64,000 nucleotides of DNA from assembly GCA_013407085.1 (NCBI GenBank), contig JACCGJ010005462.1:1-64000 (forward strand), given 5' to 3'. The position numbers were made by a program, and so were the translations under genes. Every line of letters starts with the position of its first letter. The first letter of the stretch is position 1. Below are positions 1 to 12,750 of the stretch, one piece after another. This DNA is from Atriophallophorus winterbourni. Its lineage: Eukaryota; Platyhelminthes; Trematoda; Plagiorchiida; Microphallidae. The notes under the pieces were generated by a model that was given only the letters and a program-made list of their open reading frames with translations, searched no databases and was not told where the DNA came from.

Positions 1-19
1 TCTAGATTGATGGCGAAAC

Positions 20-93
20 GTCCGCAATCAACCATACCAGCTCGGAGAACAACTATGTCCGCAATCAACCATACCAGCTCGGAGAACAACTAT
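20..93. repeat. 37-bp tandem repeat, two copies
   Basis: A 37-base unit starting GTCCGCAATCAACC occurs twice head to tail, at 20 and at 57, without mismatches. No gene is seen in 94-284. Confidence 0.9.
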
Positions 94-284
94 GAACTAC
101 ATGCATATCCGTGACCTGACATTCGAACGCCCATCTGGCTGTGTACAAAAACCCATTTATTTGCTAATTCGAGGATAAATCCTCATTTACAAATTGAAAT
201 TTAGGTTACATGTGGAGATTAAGCTAAGTCCCACAATCGGTGCAATGCAGCATCGGTAACTGTTTTGAATATTTTTCAACATTC

Positions 285-1632
285 CAATAACAGCAGGATG
301 ATTACCGGTCATTGGTAAGCTCATGGGACATATAGTATCAGAAAACAATTGTCGCACACATTGAATCTCGTAAATTGTTTTTGTCATCGCAGCATGGATT
401 TCGATCTCATCGCTCTTGCATAACGAACCTTCTCACAAACTTGCATTCACGTTCGTATTTAAACATTTCAAGAGTTTTTAGAGAGTCAATAAAATTTGCT
501 CCTTTAAAAATGTATACGTTTTTGAATACGTGACCCACTTCGCTGATGGTTGTGCGACAACTTGTAAGATCGCCGAGTTAACGGAGCGCTATCTCAAAAC
601 TTCAAAATCAACAGTAACCCACAAGAAACCGTGTGGAGCCCGCTCCTTTGTCTATTATTCATAAAAGATTCAGCCCCCTCATATCAATCAAAATGGTCTT
701 GTTGGCGGATATGAAAATTTGGATGCGAAGCTGTTCTGCGGATGATTGTGAGAAACCGCAAATTGATTTTTGACTCGTGACAGAAAATGGGCTTGTTGCT
801 ATGAAAATATTAGGTGATGCGCAACGTGTTCTGCGGATGATTGTGAGAAACCGCAAATTGATTTTGAAAACGTGACAGATTGGGAAGCTATGAATATTAT
901 GACATTCAACATACGAAGAGTAAGTTGCTGCACCTTGAAAAGAATGTTCCTTGTGCTTATCGATTGGGAAATAAAAACTTGGCATGGCGCACGTGGAAAT
1001 AAATATCTAGGTGTATGGATTAGTGGACACCGCAAGAATACGTTTCAATGACACAATATACATCGACAGGTATTTTTAGAAAAATATTTGGAAGATTTTC
1101 GCTGGTAACATTAGCAAGGTTAATGAACGTCTACCATTGCCTACGATGGAGTATGCGGTAGAGGACTGGGCTCCTTGGCTGGTAAAAAATATTGCACCGA
1201 AAAATTGTGACATCTGGGTCTATGCGACTTTACCCAAAGGCGGATACGACGCGATATTATTCTGACCTATAGCATTGTATCTACCGAAGACATCCACTAA
1301 AACACTTGCTTCGTGTGTGTGATGAGAAAGTGGCACGCGAACATACATTATCCTTTTACGTCCTGAGTTCCCGTAGTGATTGTCGGCGTCATTTTTTACT
1401 GTACGTGCTATATTCCTTTGGAATTCCTTACCCTACCATGTGGTAAACTCTCCGTGCCTTTTGATGTGTAGAGCGAAATTGGACTTATACATGCAAAAGA
1501 ACATCATACGTTAGCCTTACATTTGATATACTCTACTACTTTTTACTAGTATATTTGTCACATTTTCATTCAAAACGTAATCCTGTGGTGTTGTAAAGTA
1601 TTAACTTTATAACCATAAATTCTTCAACCCTA
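285..1632 (+). mobile_element. CR1-like LINE, degenerate 3' part (reverse transcriptase to 3' end)
   Basis: The stretch is collinear with the better-kept element at 60,990-63,212. It covers the region around the RT motif QHGFRSHRSCLTN (near 385), the DMKIW-like segment near 710, the C-terminal domain and the 3' untranslated end near 1,530-1,630. Stops and frameshifts break every frame. An internal 95-bp tandem duplication (GTTCTGCGGATGATTG at 733 and again at 828) is private to this copy. It cannot make a protein. Confidence 0.8.
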
Positions 1633-1639
1633 CTCTAGA

Positions 1640-2810
1640 ACCTGTTCCTATGCAGTGTCTCCAAAAAAGAGTCATGCTCGGAATATATAGCTTATGATCG
1701 CGCACATGAGGTTGGAACCATGTCTCGGTTATTGCTATAACGTCAAGCGAGTGCTGAATACATAGATCTTTCATTTCAGATTGTATGTTTAGAAGGCAAC
1801 TGTTTGTGGTTTTCGTATAGAGTTATGAGATTCCTATGATCTGCTTTCCAGTTGGCCCTAATTGATTCTTTCTAACCATTCGTTAAAAATGTTAATTTTC
1901 AGATGTTTTGGCACATCACATTTATAATTTGGCGTGTCCAGCACAACTGAATCGATGCTATTAGCAATGTTGTGACACTTGTTGTAATCATGGTGATGTA
2001 TTTCACTATCCGAAGTACTGTAGGTGTGTTCGGGAACACAAAGAAGAACCACGCTGCGTTGATCAGATTTATTCCGATTGTTTAAATTACTTTTTCTCTC
2101 CCACCAGGGAATATCATCGTGCATATGAATTTTATCTGTGGACATAGTCATGGAGCATATAAGAGTTTAGAAGATCATCTTCCATCTCTTCCTGGCTTTT
2201 AAATGTTATCCTACGTATACATGGCTCGTCAAGATGATGACAATTAGCGTGCCGACATAGGCAGGTTATTGAGTCAGGCTGTATCGAGCTCATACCAATC
2301 AATAATCACAGCTGGTACCATTGTTCAATTTCGTGAGTTCGTCTACCAGAGAAACGTGTCCCTGGTGTCTCAGATTACAATGAGGTTTTCCACATATGTT
2401 TTTACTTTAATGTTATTTTCGAGGGTAGCGGGTTACATTGCAAGGTTACCTGTTATCGTTCACAAGCCTAGCATATTCATCAGCCAAATCTCATCACAAG
2501 TCGAGTGCACATTTAATCTGCAAAAAGTACATTTAACCGAAACATCATCACGACTTGCTTACCACACTTGGAGCAAAGGTCGCGCATGTTTCGTGTCACT
2601 GTCTGGTGTATCATCCTTCATAATCACAGCTGGATCGATCGATTTCTTTGACTGTGTGGGATCACGTGACGCGGCCAAAATTTTAGTAGCCTGATTTGGG
2701 TTGGCTGTCTGAGTGATGGGCTCAAGATAGAACGAAGAATCGGGTATCAGAATGCGTAGTTCGATGATAGGATAGTTGATTGTGGGGAAACGTTTGTGTG
2801 TCAGCAAACT
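1640..2810 (-). mobile_element. CR1-like LINE 5' part: zinc-finger-like segment and start of endonuclease
   Basis: Read on the minus strand, a Cys/His stretch near 2,600-2,460 (SVKCTFCRLNVHSTCDEI) looks like half of the PHD-type finger carried by many CR1 elements before the endonuclease. Further on, near 1,745-1,650, comes VIAITETWF followed by a Trp/Arg segment, which is the N-terminal signature of the apurinic-type endonuclease. The frame is interrupted between them. The fragment ends where the 3' tail of the plus-strand LINE stops, so the two elements meet near 1,635. Confidence 0.65.
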
Positions 2811-3225
2811 GAAATATTTAATTCGAAATGGTAACGTTGCTGCGGATCGGCTGACAAGATCGAAACGTATGATTTTCGATCGCTATTGTCGATAGTAACA
2901 CAGTGTTCCCAAAATGGTATAAATCCGGGCAAATTCAGCGAATATATGGCATAGACTTCCAGAGCAACAAAAATACGAGCGCACATGACGTTCAAATCAG
3001 TATTTGATTGTTCCAGTAAAACTTGCTGAATTTGATTAAGAATACGTGCAAATTACACAGACTGGTGCTTTTATTTTGCACGGAATTTCTGCAATCAATC
3101 TTAGTAGCGCTAAGAGATATTGCGTCTATTAAACGTGATTTTACCATGGCAAAACAAGAATTGTATTCGTGAGTTAACGATAGTTAGAATGTGGATATAT
3201 ATAGGATAAACTCACCCCAAGTATT
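2811..3225. other. No recognisable feature
   Basis: No long frame, RNA or repeat was recognised here. Confidence 0.5.
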
Positions 3226-3435
3226 CCAGGATTTATGGTTAAAAGTTAATACTTTACAACACCACACGATTACGATATAAATGAAAATGAAAATATTTGT
3301 ATAAATGGAGTAGATTAAATCAAATGTAAGGCTCACGAATGATGTTCTTTTTCGTGTATAAATCCAACTTCGCTTTATAATTACAAGGAGCGTCTACCAC
3401 ATTTTAAGGAAGGGATTTGCAAAGAAATATAGCAT
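3226..3435 (-). mobile_element. CR1-like LINE, 3' terminal fragment
   Basis: This is the reverse complement of a CR1 3' end. It matches 56,255-56,470 (tail motif AATACTTTACAACACCACA, then the AAGGCTCACGAATG block and the end of the C-terminal domain). It breaks off abruptly at about 3,435. Confidence 0.8.
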
Positions 3436-3629
3436 GTACGGGAACTTGCGACATAAAGTGTTTGTATACACAATGCAGCTTCTGAGACATTATGAGATAG
3501 AACTCCTTAAACATAACCCCAGTGAATATGAGATTTCCACGTTACAAGATCAAACGAAAGCAAACAAATTTTTGAATCCCATTTGTGCTTCACGATCCAA
3601 AACTTTCATTGTTTTGTGCATTCTTTCAG

Positions 3630-4228
3630 GGAAGCCTTATCTGGTATCTTCGACGATCTCCTATTCACAATACATTCGGCTAACATGCGTTTATTTGTCG
3701 AGCCCCAAGGCGGTTCTCTACTGGCGTTTCAAGCTCCCGTACACTGAATGGAACCAGTTACTACTCCCGGAACATCAAGTGGCCGGGACATTTGTGGAAC
3801 TACACCAAAGATCCATTGAACGGCGTGCACAGAACTTGAGCGTGTATAGACAAATGGCAGAACTTGAAATCTCCACAAATGCGACATTGCTTCGAATCTA
3901 TGAGATCATTGTGCGGAAAATGAGTTTGAATAATCTGACGACGGAGACAAACGACACCACGCTGGATGATATCCATTTGGCGGATTTGCTGGTATTCACA
4001 CGTATGGCACTCTCGTATCAAATGATGGCGTCCTACATGTGTGTGGCGGAGCAAAAGTTTGGAGTGACGGAAAATGTCTGGAGCACGGGATTGAAGCGTG
4101 AGTTTAATGCCGATGGGATGGTGAATTCAAGAAGTGTGAATTGGTCAGAATTCTCCGAGATTACGGCGTTCCGTTTCTTATTGATCCAACTTGTTTAGTT
4201 ACTTATAGTGAAAAAATAACCACACGAT
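3630..4228 (+). pseudogene. Frame-jumping coding stretch, family unknown
   Basis: A good splice acceptor (TGTGCATTCTTTCAG) ends at 3,629. It is followed by protein-like sequence in three frames in turn: SGIFDDLLFTIHSANMRLF (to about 3,735), then LNGTSYYSRNIKWPGHLWNY with N-glycosylation sequons (to about 3,830), then a longer frame containing ADLLVFTRMALSYQMMASYM (to about 4,100), and finally CELVRILRDYGVPFLIDPTC ending at TGA 4,226-4,228. No intron that I can place reconciles the frames. It is either a decayed exon or a real exon with base-calling indels. I do not recognise the family, and I cannot say whether it belonged to the receptor gene downstream. Confidence 0.4.
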
Positions 4229-4814
4229 GAAAATATCGGAATACCATAGTTATAATATTTTAATTATCGCAAATGAATACTTGTCATGATTAGATTAGAT
4301 ATGGGAAACTTTTCCGTTATGGGGATGCAGCATTACACATGAACGTCAAGTTTAAAATTAATTGCTGACAAACTTGCCATCATCTTGACAACTGTTGGGT
4401 GTGACTTCGGAAATAAACAGACACGTTGGCATTATAAATAGCGTTCGGTATGTAGGTTGAGTGTCATCTAAGTATAACCTTGTTTCGCTTCGAATTAGCC
4501 ATTGCTCTGATGTCACCAGGAAAACATTCACCAGAATAACTCAGCTTTGTGCAGATTTTGAATCTGTTTACAAGCTTAGACGATTGATGATATCAAGGTT
4601 ATTGGCGCATGATGTATTTATGAGACATGGTGAAAAGGCGTGGGTGATGTAGTAGTGCATACGGCTGATGAGCATTTTATCGAAATTTTAAGACAAGGAC
4701 AATTCCGTTACTATTGACCATTATGATCTGAGCGCTTTAATCCTAAAACACATTAAAAAATCATAAATGCACCAGCTCCAATCTTTTTTTACAAAATCCA
4801 ACGTTATCCTTTTA

Positions 4815-5385
4815 AGTGTAACCTAATTGTTGGCAGAATATTTCATAACTACAAATTTTACATAAACGGGTTGGCAGAGCATCTGACTTATTGTCTCGTT
4901 TGAACCCTCGTGTCTGATACAATCGCACGCTGACCACGAAGATAACGTTTATGACATACAGCGCCTGGGTACTAAATTCTTTTACTGTAGTGAAAAGTGG
5001 ACTATCAATGCCATAAACGAATGGAAGCAGAATGCTTCTCAATTACGGTGAATCCGTAACATGTTATTCATAGCGTGGATGAACTAATTAACGAATGCTA
5101 AAGTGCTTTCTAAAAAGCATGGTAACAATTATGACATAGCGCCGCCTAAACTGGATGGGTCATGTGTACAGAGGGAAAAATGGTTGAAATATGAAAGACC
5201 TACTCTGGGATGATTTGAAACCAGGAAGTCAACCATTGGGCAGACCGCTCTTGCGGCACAAAGACGTTTCCCAAACTGATATGAAAGCTCTTAAGTTTAA
5301 GCCTGCGAGTTTGGAAGAACGTGCACTTGACCGGGAACTATGTAGGCCTTGTGTAAAGCGTCTTCTCCAAGCTGGGTAATAACGG
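4815..5385 (+). mobile_element. RTE-like LINE, C-terminal fragment
   Basis: The last part reads GRPLLRHKDVSQTDMKALKF, then LDRELCRPCVKR. This is the C-terminal block after reverse transcriptase in RTE-clade elements (GRP-L-YKD--K-DM--L ... L--DR--WR). Upstream, near 4,880-4,960, lies the S-V-DTIA-T-K-----T block in shifted frames. It is degenerate, with several stops. Nothing clear is seen from 4,229 to 4,814. Confidence 0.65.
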
Positions 5386-5823
5386 ATGCTGCTCTAAGTT
5401 AATAAACATGGATCGCGCCGTCAGTGTGCAACTGCTACCGATCGGTCGAGTAATACCAATGGCTATGAGCACAGTGGTAAAGATTGATCCTCATGACTCG
5501 AACGTTTTAACCATTTTAAACACTCTAGAGCATGGAATCATTAAGCTATTGTGATGTACATTCATGGTCGACATCGGCATGCGGATTGGCCGCAAAAAGC
5601 ATTTTTTCTGCTATGATATTCGGACGTTTACCTTTATCAGATGGAGACAGTAAGCTAACGTTTGGTGTGCATTGAAGCATCTGTAAATTGACAAAAAATG
5701 GTTGACTTACAAGCTAATTTCAATTCGGGTTCTTAAAATGAACCTCAGTTTTATGAAGAATGCTTAGTTAAACGTGACTTATAAAGCTCTCTTCGCATGT
5801 GACAATTTGTTTCCTCCTTGAAG

Positions 5824-6015
5824 ACGAACCTTGGATCCTTCCGAATCCCGATGACGATGTAATTTTGCCTGTTTTGTCAAGCGGATTCTTCGGACCGCTT
5901 ATATGCCAATTCATTGCCAACCCACCTGTTCAAACACTGATTTGGTCCATACGATCCCCCTGGGAAAAACAACTTCTTTTGGAGATACAAATTGGAAAAG
6001 GTCGAATGTCGTTAA
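5824..6015 (+). CDS. Receptor gene exon: first part of an Ig-like domain
   Basis: The acceptor is CCTCCTTGAAG and the donor GTAAAG. It encodes about 64 residues with the B-strand Cys and C-strand Trp pattern (ICQF...LIW). A GTTAGT donor 9 bases further on would give phase 0, so GTAAAG is preferred because it keeps phase 1. Confidence 0.55.
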
Positions 6016-9000
6016 GTAAAGTTAGTTACATCCTATAGTTACTTAGTTGCTTCACATATTTAAACGTCCCGGTAAGAATTTCTCATTTAGAAAGCGAGCA
6101 ATAATTGCAGGAAAATTGGTTTTTTGAGAATTTAACTGCGATATAAAAATACTTACTTGAACTACATCTCTGCGGCTGAATACGAAGTAGGATTAACAGT
6201 CTTCATTGATCCCTCGAGCTTAATCGCGTCTATCAGAGACGTGGTTGTTGCAGACTGTTCTCCATTCGCGTTCCGAACGACGTAGAGGATATCCACCCCC
6301 AAGTAATCTACATCCTTCTTCGCAGTTAACAGATTTGCACTATTTTACATCTTATTTCATATCTTCCTTTGAGTCTTACAAGGCGTATCTTCTTTTATTT
6401 TCGAATACATTTTCTCCAGATACGTTCTCGCGGAATTCTTTCGAAACCCGAATTCTCGCGAGTATCCTAACTTTATCTTCGGGCTTCTCGGCGCTTCGTG
6501 CTCTTGTTTCGTGCCAGCTTGCGGTGTTTTACGTTTCGTCCGAGGGATCATGACGATTATTCGTTGTTAGTATACTTCACATCTCTAGATTATGAAGTTT
6601 TTATTGTTTGCTCCAAATTGAATTTGAAAAAATCGTTTAGAGCAGGACACATTCAATTAAAGTTATTTTCAATATTTAAATTCCTTGGATATGTGATGAA
6701 AATGGATGCAAATTAGTACGTTTTGTTCTTGACCATTGATTTAACCTCATCTACATGTGTATGGGCACTGGTGATTGAACAGATTGGTCGTGTCAAACTT
6801 GTCCAACAGTGGCATCAACACAACTTGTTTGGTATTTCTCCACTGTTTGAAGCCATGAGGATACTGATCGTACCAAATGCATGCAATCAAGATCTAGGTG
6901 TGTGTGTGTGTGTGTGATTACAATGCAAGCAAATATGATCATTTAGTTTCGCATTTGTAACTTTTTTCCCTAGACGTTCCACCGTTCATATGTGAGTCAC
7001 AATTTCAACTGACCTTGATCGAGTTCAAGCTGCACGGGTCAACAGGTCAAGGTATCTAGTCTTTCTCCTTTTAACTTGATACCCCATGGTTTTTACCAGG
7101 TTCTGTGGTGGTTAGACAAATTAGAATTATTGAATAGGGTGCTATCTCATTACGTTCACAGTTCTGACTAACGAAGCTACGACGTCAGAGGAAAAACGTT
7201 CACCAAAAATCAACACTAAGCGATTAATCTCGACTTCAAAATTCCAAGAGTAATCACTCGGTCCCAAATAATTCCAAATAGCTGCCCATGCTTAATTCGG
7301 AATCTTGTTCAAAATCCAGTGTGAAATGATGATGAGAAATATCGGAAAAATCAATCATGTCGCCATTTTCATTACCGTGCGGGAGATAAGTCCCGGTTAT
7401 CATTTCAAGAAGTGTCTTATGAATGTGATTAAAATTGAATTCATGTTAGAATGAACACGTCATCAACTCTTCCGTTCAAATTCTGCTCTAAAAAGAACAC
7501 AACGCAAGTCATAAGCTACACCTACCGCAAGGCATTGGTCTCAACTCTTACAAACGTTCCATTCGATGTCGATGCTGAAGAATTTTGGTCTAACACGCAT
7601 ACGATCTATTCGGCTCTGTGGCTCGAGTTCCCAGCAGATCGGGTCAGTTCGTTGGACTTGGAATGCATCGCTGTGAATTCGGAAGGAAATGCAAGTCAGT
7701 ACATTGGATTGAATCAGCCACGTGAGTTCAGCCAACATATGGTTCTAAGAAATCTATTTTAGTTTAATTGATGCAAACAGAATATTTTCTAGTGCCCGGC
7801 ATCTTATACGACTGTCATATATTGTTTGTATAGCGAGAATCAGGTTAACTGAATATGTTACGCTGGTTAGGTCATGTTTTTGGCTATTATACCACCGACT
7901 TCCGTAACAAATACGTTTTGCGACAAAACATTTAGATTGGCGTAAATATCTTGTTGGCGTACACAGGTAAAAACCCTTTGCATTAACGTTTCCAAAGTCG
8001 GTGCAGCGCGTCGTCCTGGCTGGTGTCCGCGCCATCAGATAACACAAAGGTTAGTAACGCTACATGATATGTCCCGAAACGGTTTTAGTGGCGGACTTAC
8101 ACTAAGCATCTTCTTGTTGTTTTTGCATAACCTTGTTCGTTGTCAAGCGAAGTGAAACGGAAAGCTTTTTATAATGCATGGCGGTGAAAGCCCCGAAGAA
8201 GCTAACTCGCTGATGCATATCTACTCGTTCACGAAAGTTGATTGAATGCATGCTCCATTCGAGATGTGGGCACATCAACCTAGTTTGATTGCACTCAATC
8301 TTCTATAAAACTCGAGGTTATTTAAATCCCACCTTTCACCATTCTTGAGGATATTACTTTGTTTTATAGTTGTATGACAGTTAAACATTAGGTACATGCA
8401 ATCGGCATCTGATTACTGCACCTTACTGAGAGCCGCTGCAAGATCCGTACCAAAGGATCCTTAGCTATAACGGACTGGAACAGCATCTGAAATGGAAGCT
8501 GCAGCGCACACCGTAGAATTCGGAAACATGTTTACCTGATTCGCAACTCATCTGGATACCTGTAGTTTTAACATGTAACTCAGATATTCGTCTGGACATT
8601 AATGATAACATAGCAAGGTGGGTTGAACATTTCAGATATTTACTGAACTGCCCGTCGTCTAGTAACACAATGATTACTACCCACCCGCCCCAAACTTCTA
8701 CAGCGAGATCCAGTGATGGCGGCTTTTGACCGATGTCTAAAAGATCACTGAACAACGATAGTTAATTCTTACGTGTTTTATAGTCTATGACGTGAACCTC
8801 TGTTTAAATTCGTGAGTATACAGCAAGTACGGTTTCGCCAACAATCAGAGTATGCTCATTTAACGCCCAAGTGATGAGAATTTTCCGTTTACCAATTCCA
8901 AAATCTGACGTCTCCAGTTTCGATCTCCCACTCGTCTGCATACACTCATGTATATGTGCATGAATTCTATATCATTTGAGCAGAGTTAGTGCATGGACGA

Positions 9001-12000
9001 CTCAAAGTTATCGCCCAATATTCTTTCCAAATTAAAAGGTATTGCTCTTGCAAGTATTGTGGAATTTCGTTGGCATTTCAGGCCAACCACAGCAGCTCAA
9101 AATGTCGAGCATCATGTCGGTAACCTCAACCTCAGTCCTCGTTGTATGGCTGTCAGGATTCCATGGTTCAATTCTTCCGTCTTTCAAGGATTCACCATCG
9201 CCGATCACCAATAACAGTATTGAGTGGAACCTTGAATTGAAAAAGTTCTATCAACAATGGAGAGCGCAAAGCCGTTTGGCTCAAAGCTTCCAGATTGAAT
9301 TGTCTGATTTCGGATCGGTTGCTCGCGAAGCCAATGAAAACAGTGAAATATTGTCGACAACGGTACTGGACACCGGACATGCGACGATCGTTAACATAAC
9401 AGGTGAATCTCGAGGTTAAAATCGAGTTCCATGTTTTAAATTAAAAAAATGTGATTAGGGTGCATATTGATATGAACAATGTATTCTCGTTACACCGTTT
9501 GCGCAAAGATTGAAATTTTTTGTCAAGAAACTACCAATTTGACAAAGGCATTCAACTACGTCAGCGGGGACTTTCTTTTAGACTGATTGATCATATTGGC
9601 TGCCCCGAAATACTACTCAAGTTTGTTATTTCTTTCTATTCTAGCATAACGGTTTTGTCCATTTTCATGTTTGCAGTTAAGAAGACTTTAAATTTTGCCG
9701 ATGTTTCAAACTAGGTTGCGTTTTGACACCCATGCTGTTCAGCATTAACTGCTCGGGTGATAACAAAAGATACCTACGCATACCATTTGTAGGCAAGTTT
9801 TCTACCTAAACCGTTTGAAAGCACAAACCAAGATATGGAATGGGCTTATTGCTAATTGGCTGTTTGCCGACGATGCAGCCATGATTACGCACACTAAAAA
9901 CGACCTGTGGTTGTTAATGGATGGTATTTAGTCAAAATAGAATGGTTTTACAATAATCATGAACATGTTATAATTCCCGCGTCAAAGGCATTGTATCACC
10001 TCTCATAATCACCATCAGCTGGAACCAGTACACAATTTCACAATTTCACATCTTTGTGCAACAAACGCGAATTACTTTTAGCTAACCACGAAGATTGATA
10101 AGCTAATTGGCCTAGCAGCTCTCATCTTGAACCTTTTGAACTCTAGTGTCTGTAGCAACCCAGAATTGACCGTAAAGAAACAGATGATGGTGTTAAGATT
10201 ATGCGCAATAAATGCTCGGAATGCAAGATAGTTAGAGGAAGTAAAGCTTCTGGCTCTCTAAAGCTGTGCTGGAAACTACAGGACGGTTAATAATAATAAT
10301 TGAAATACGAAAAGCAAAATGTGTGTAAAAAAGCAAGTGACATGCTAAAGTGCTGTACATGTCCTCAATCTGCGATCTATCGATGTAAGCAATCTCAATT
10401 CAAAGAAATCGTAGCTTAGCCGCACTACAAAAATTCCAATATATTTTTAATTAACGAACAATCTCATTGAAGTTGTAACAACGAAAATAATGAATAAAAG
10501 TAGCATTTTTAAAAAGTTACCCTAAACCTGCCTCTCGAACTTTATAACACATACAGGTCTTGTACCTGGTCACCGCTACGGATATCGCATTCGTGGGGTT
10601 CGAGAACACATTATTGGCGCGTTTTCCGAAATGAAAAATTTCAAGACATCAAGTAAGTTCTTACGGATCAAATCCATTACTTACATAAAGAGATAAACGA
10701 TAAGGTCAAGCTTAATGTATGTAATAGCTTCGTGGCTAGAAGTGAGAAAATAGGCAGATTTAGGTGCGAAAAGACATTACATGTTGAAATTATATTTATG
10801 TTGGACTACTTACAAGTAGCTGAATTCTACAAATGCCAATAAATTGGATTGCATTTAATCCATAGCTCTACAATTGCGTAAGCCTACTGTCGATATAAAA
10901 ATCGCCAATTATGAGAAATTTTCAATTCGAATCCTTTCAATTTCACAAACCCTGCGTCTTTCTGTCGTAAGCTATTCAGTAATATATTTTTTTGAAGATT
11001 ACTCCTAACAATGCACTTTGACATTTTAACCTTTTCAATAAGTTTGCTGAACCCTTTGAGTAACTCAGTAATTGTTGAATATTTTATCGAGAGTTGTATA
11101 AAAAAGGTTAGCCAGTTAATCAACTACTGTTAACAAATAAAGAATGCTGGACCGAATGTTTGTGTGAAATAATTCAAAAATGTTGCTGAAGATTATGCGT
11201 TTCACTGCAGCTACATGTGAGTGATGCGTTAGTGAAATTGGTCTTACCGTTTTTGCCGAACATATTGTGCAAATTTGAAGCTTCTTATTCAATATGAGTA
11301 AGCACGCATACAGTGAGTCTGATTAATTTGATAAATTGGACAAAAATTGCCAACATTTTATGATCGTAGAGTATTTTATAACCGGAAAATTTCATCATCA
11401 CTTGTTGTATTCTGGAACGTTTTAATGATATAAGCATACTTTTACACATATAAATTAACAAGGTCAAACACATTTCAATTTTAATTGCGAAGTACGCGGG
11501 TAATTTGATTAGGGATTAATTACACATATTTATATGAGAATGTCCCGTCATATTTAATAATTTCTTGATTGTAATAAGATTCAACGGCACTTGAATTGAC
11601 AAAGTCAGCGCTAACTACGGCGCTGTTTTAAAATTAAATTAGATTAAACTTGCGAATTCTCATTGTGTATTTATGTAATTACCACTTATCTGATTCTAAC
11701 CAGTAAGATATATCTACTCTCAGAATTTTGACTGCACCGGATGTACATATCTTTATATAAATTTAAAACTAGTTTAATTTCAAATAAAATAGTCACCCGT
11801 GTCACGTCTTTTTCCTACTCAGCGGACAGTCTTCTCAGTCTACCGCATGTAGAGTTTGATGAATCCGGGCGCCGAATTCGCATCGCTCCAGGTGACCCAG
11901 GCTTGTGTGTACAACTCATGAGTTCACGTGACAATGGAAATTCTTGGCAGTCGGAACGTCTACCATTCAATCAGCGGACCTTGAGAGTGAATGGGAAGGA

Positions 12001-12504
12001 GAAGGGTGCGGTACAAACAAATAATTTGCCGGAATTGTTAAACTGTGTGCCTTTGTCGTGGAGTTCAAGCACGCTGGTTGCGAATCCAAATGCAGCGATG
12101 AAACAAATTCGAATTTGCACTGTTGGGAATACGCTGAATTGTACGAAGATTGATTATCCACAAACAGGTGAGTCAACATCACACTACCAATCGATCATTT
12201 ACTGATGATGATGATGATAGATGTGCTTCTTATGGCACAGGATGCTAGCTATGGAAATTCGAGGTAAAAGTCTTTTAGTTTTGGGTGATGATAGTATGGG
12301 TGTTGATTATAAGGGTGATGATAACAATTAATAATATTGTTATTATTGTTATTATCATTATGAAGATGATGTTTCCATCAGTTTTAATATTAAGAACATG
12401 AAGTTACTGATGGTTATAATATCGCTGGTGTTGACGATGATGATGAAAAATATGAAGAAGGAGAATACAATGACATGATGATAATGATGATGATGATGAT
12501 GATA

Positions 12505-12544
<40 letters not shown>

Positions 12545-12699
12545 CGATGATGATGATGTTGATGATGATGATGGAATACTTTTTGAATATGGTGATGGTG
12601 CTGTTTGGGAAATGTTGAAGATAAAGGTTACCTTGTTTCGAATTTATATTGTATGTGAAATTCATATATATATATAATAATATTAGTGATATATATATA

Positions 12700-12750
<51 letters not shown>

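Noticed and set aside
4099..4132. A 34-base micro-intron joining two frames of the 3.6-4.2 kb stretch.
   Set aside because: The splice ends look right, but joining gives a stop two codons later.
4663..4700. CTGATGAG ... CGAAA near 4,663, resembling a hammerhead ribozyme core.
   Set aside because: The bases between the two core parts cannot form stem II and no stem I or III pairing was found.
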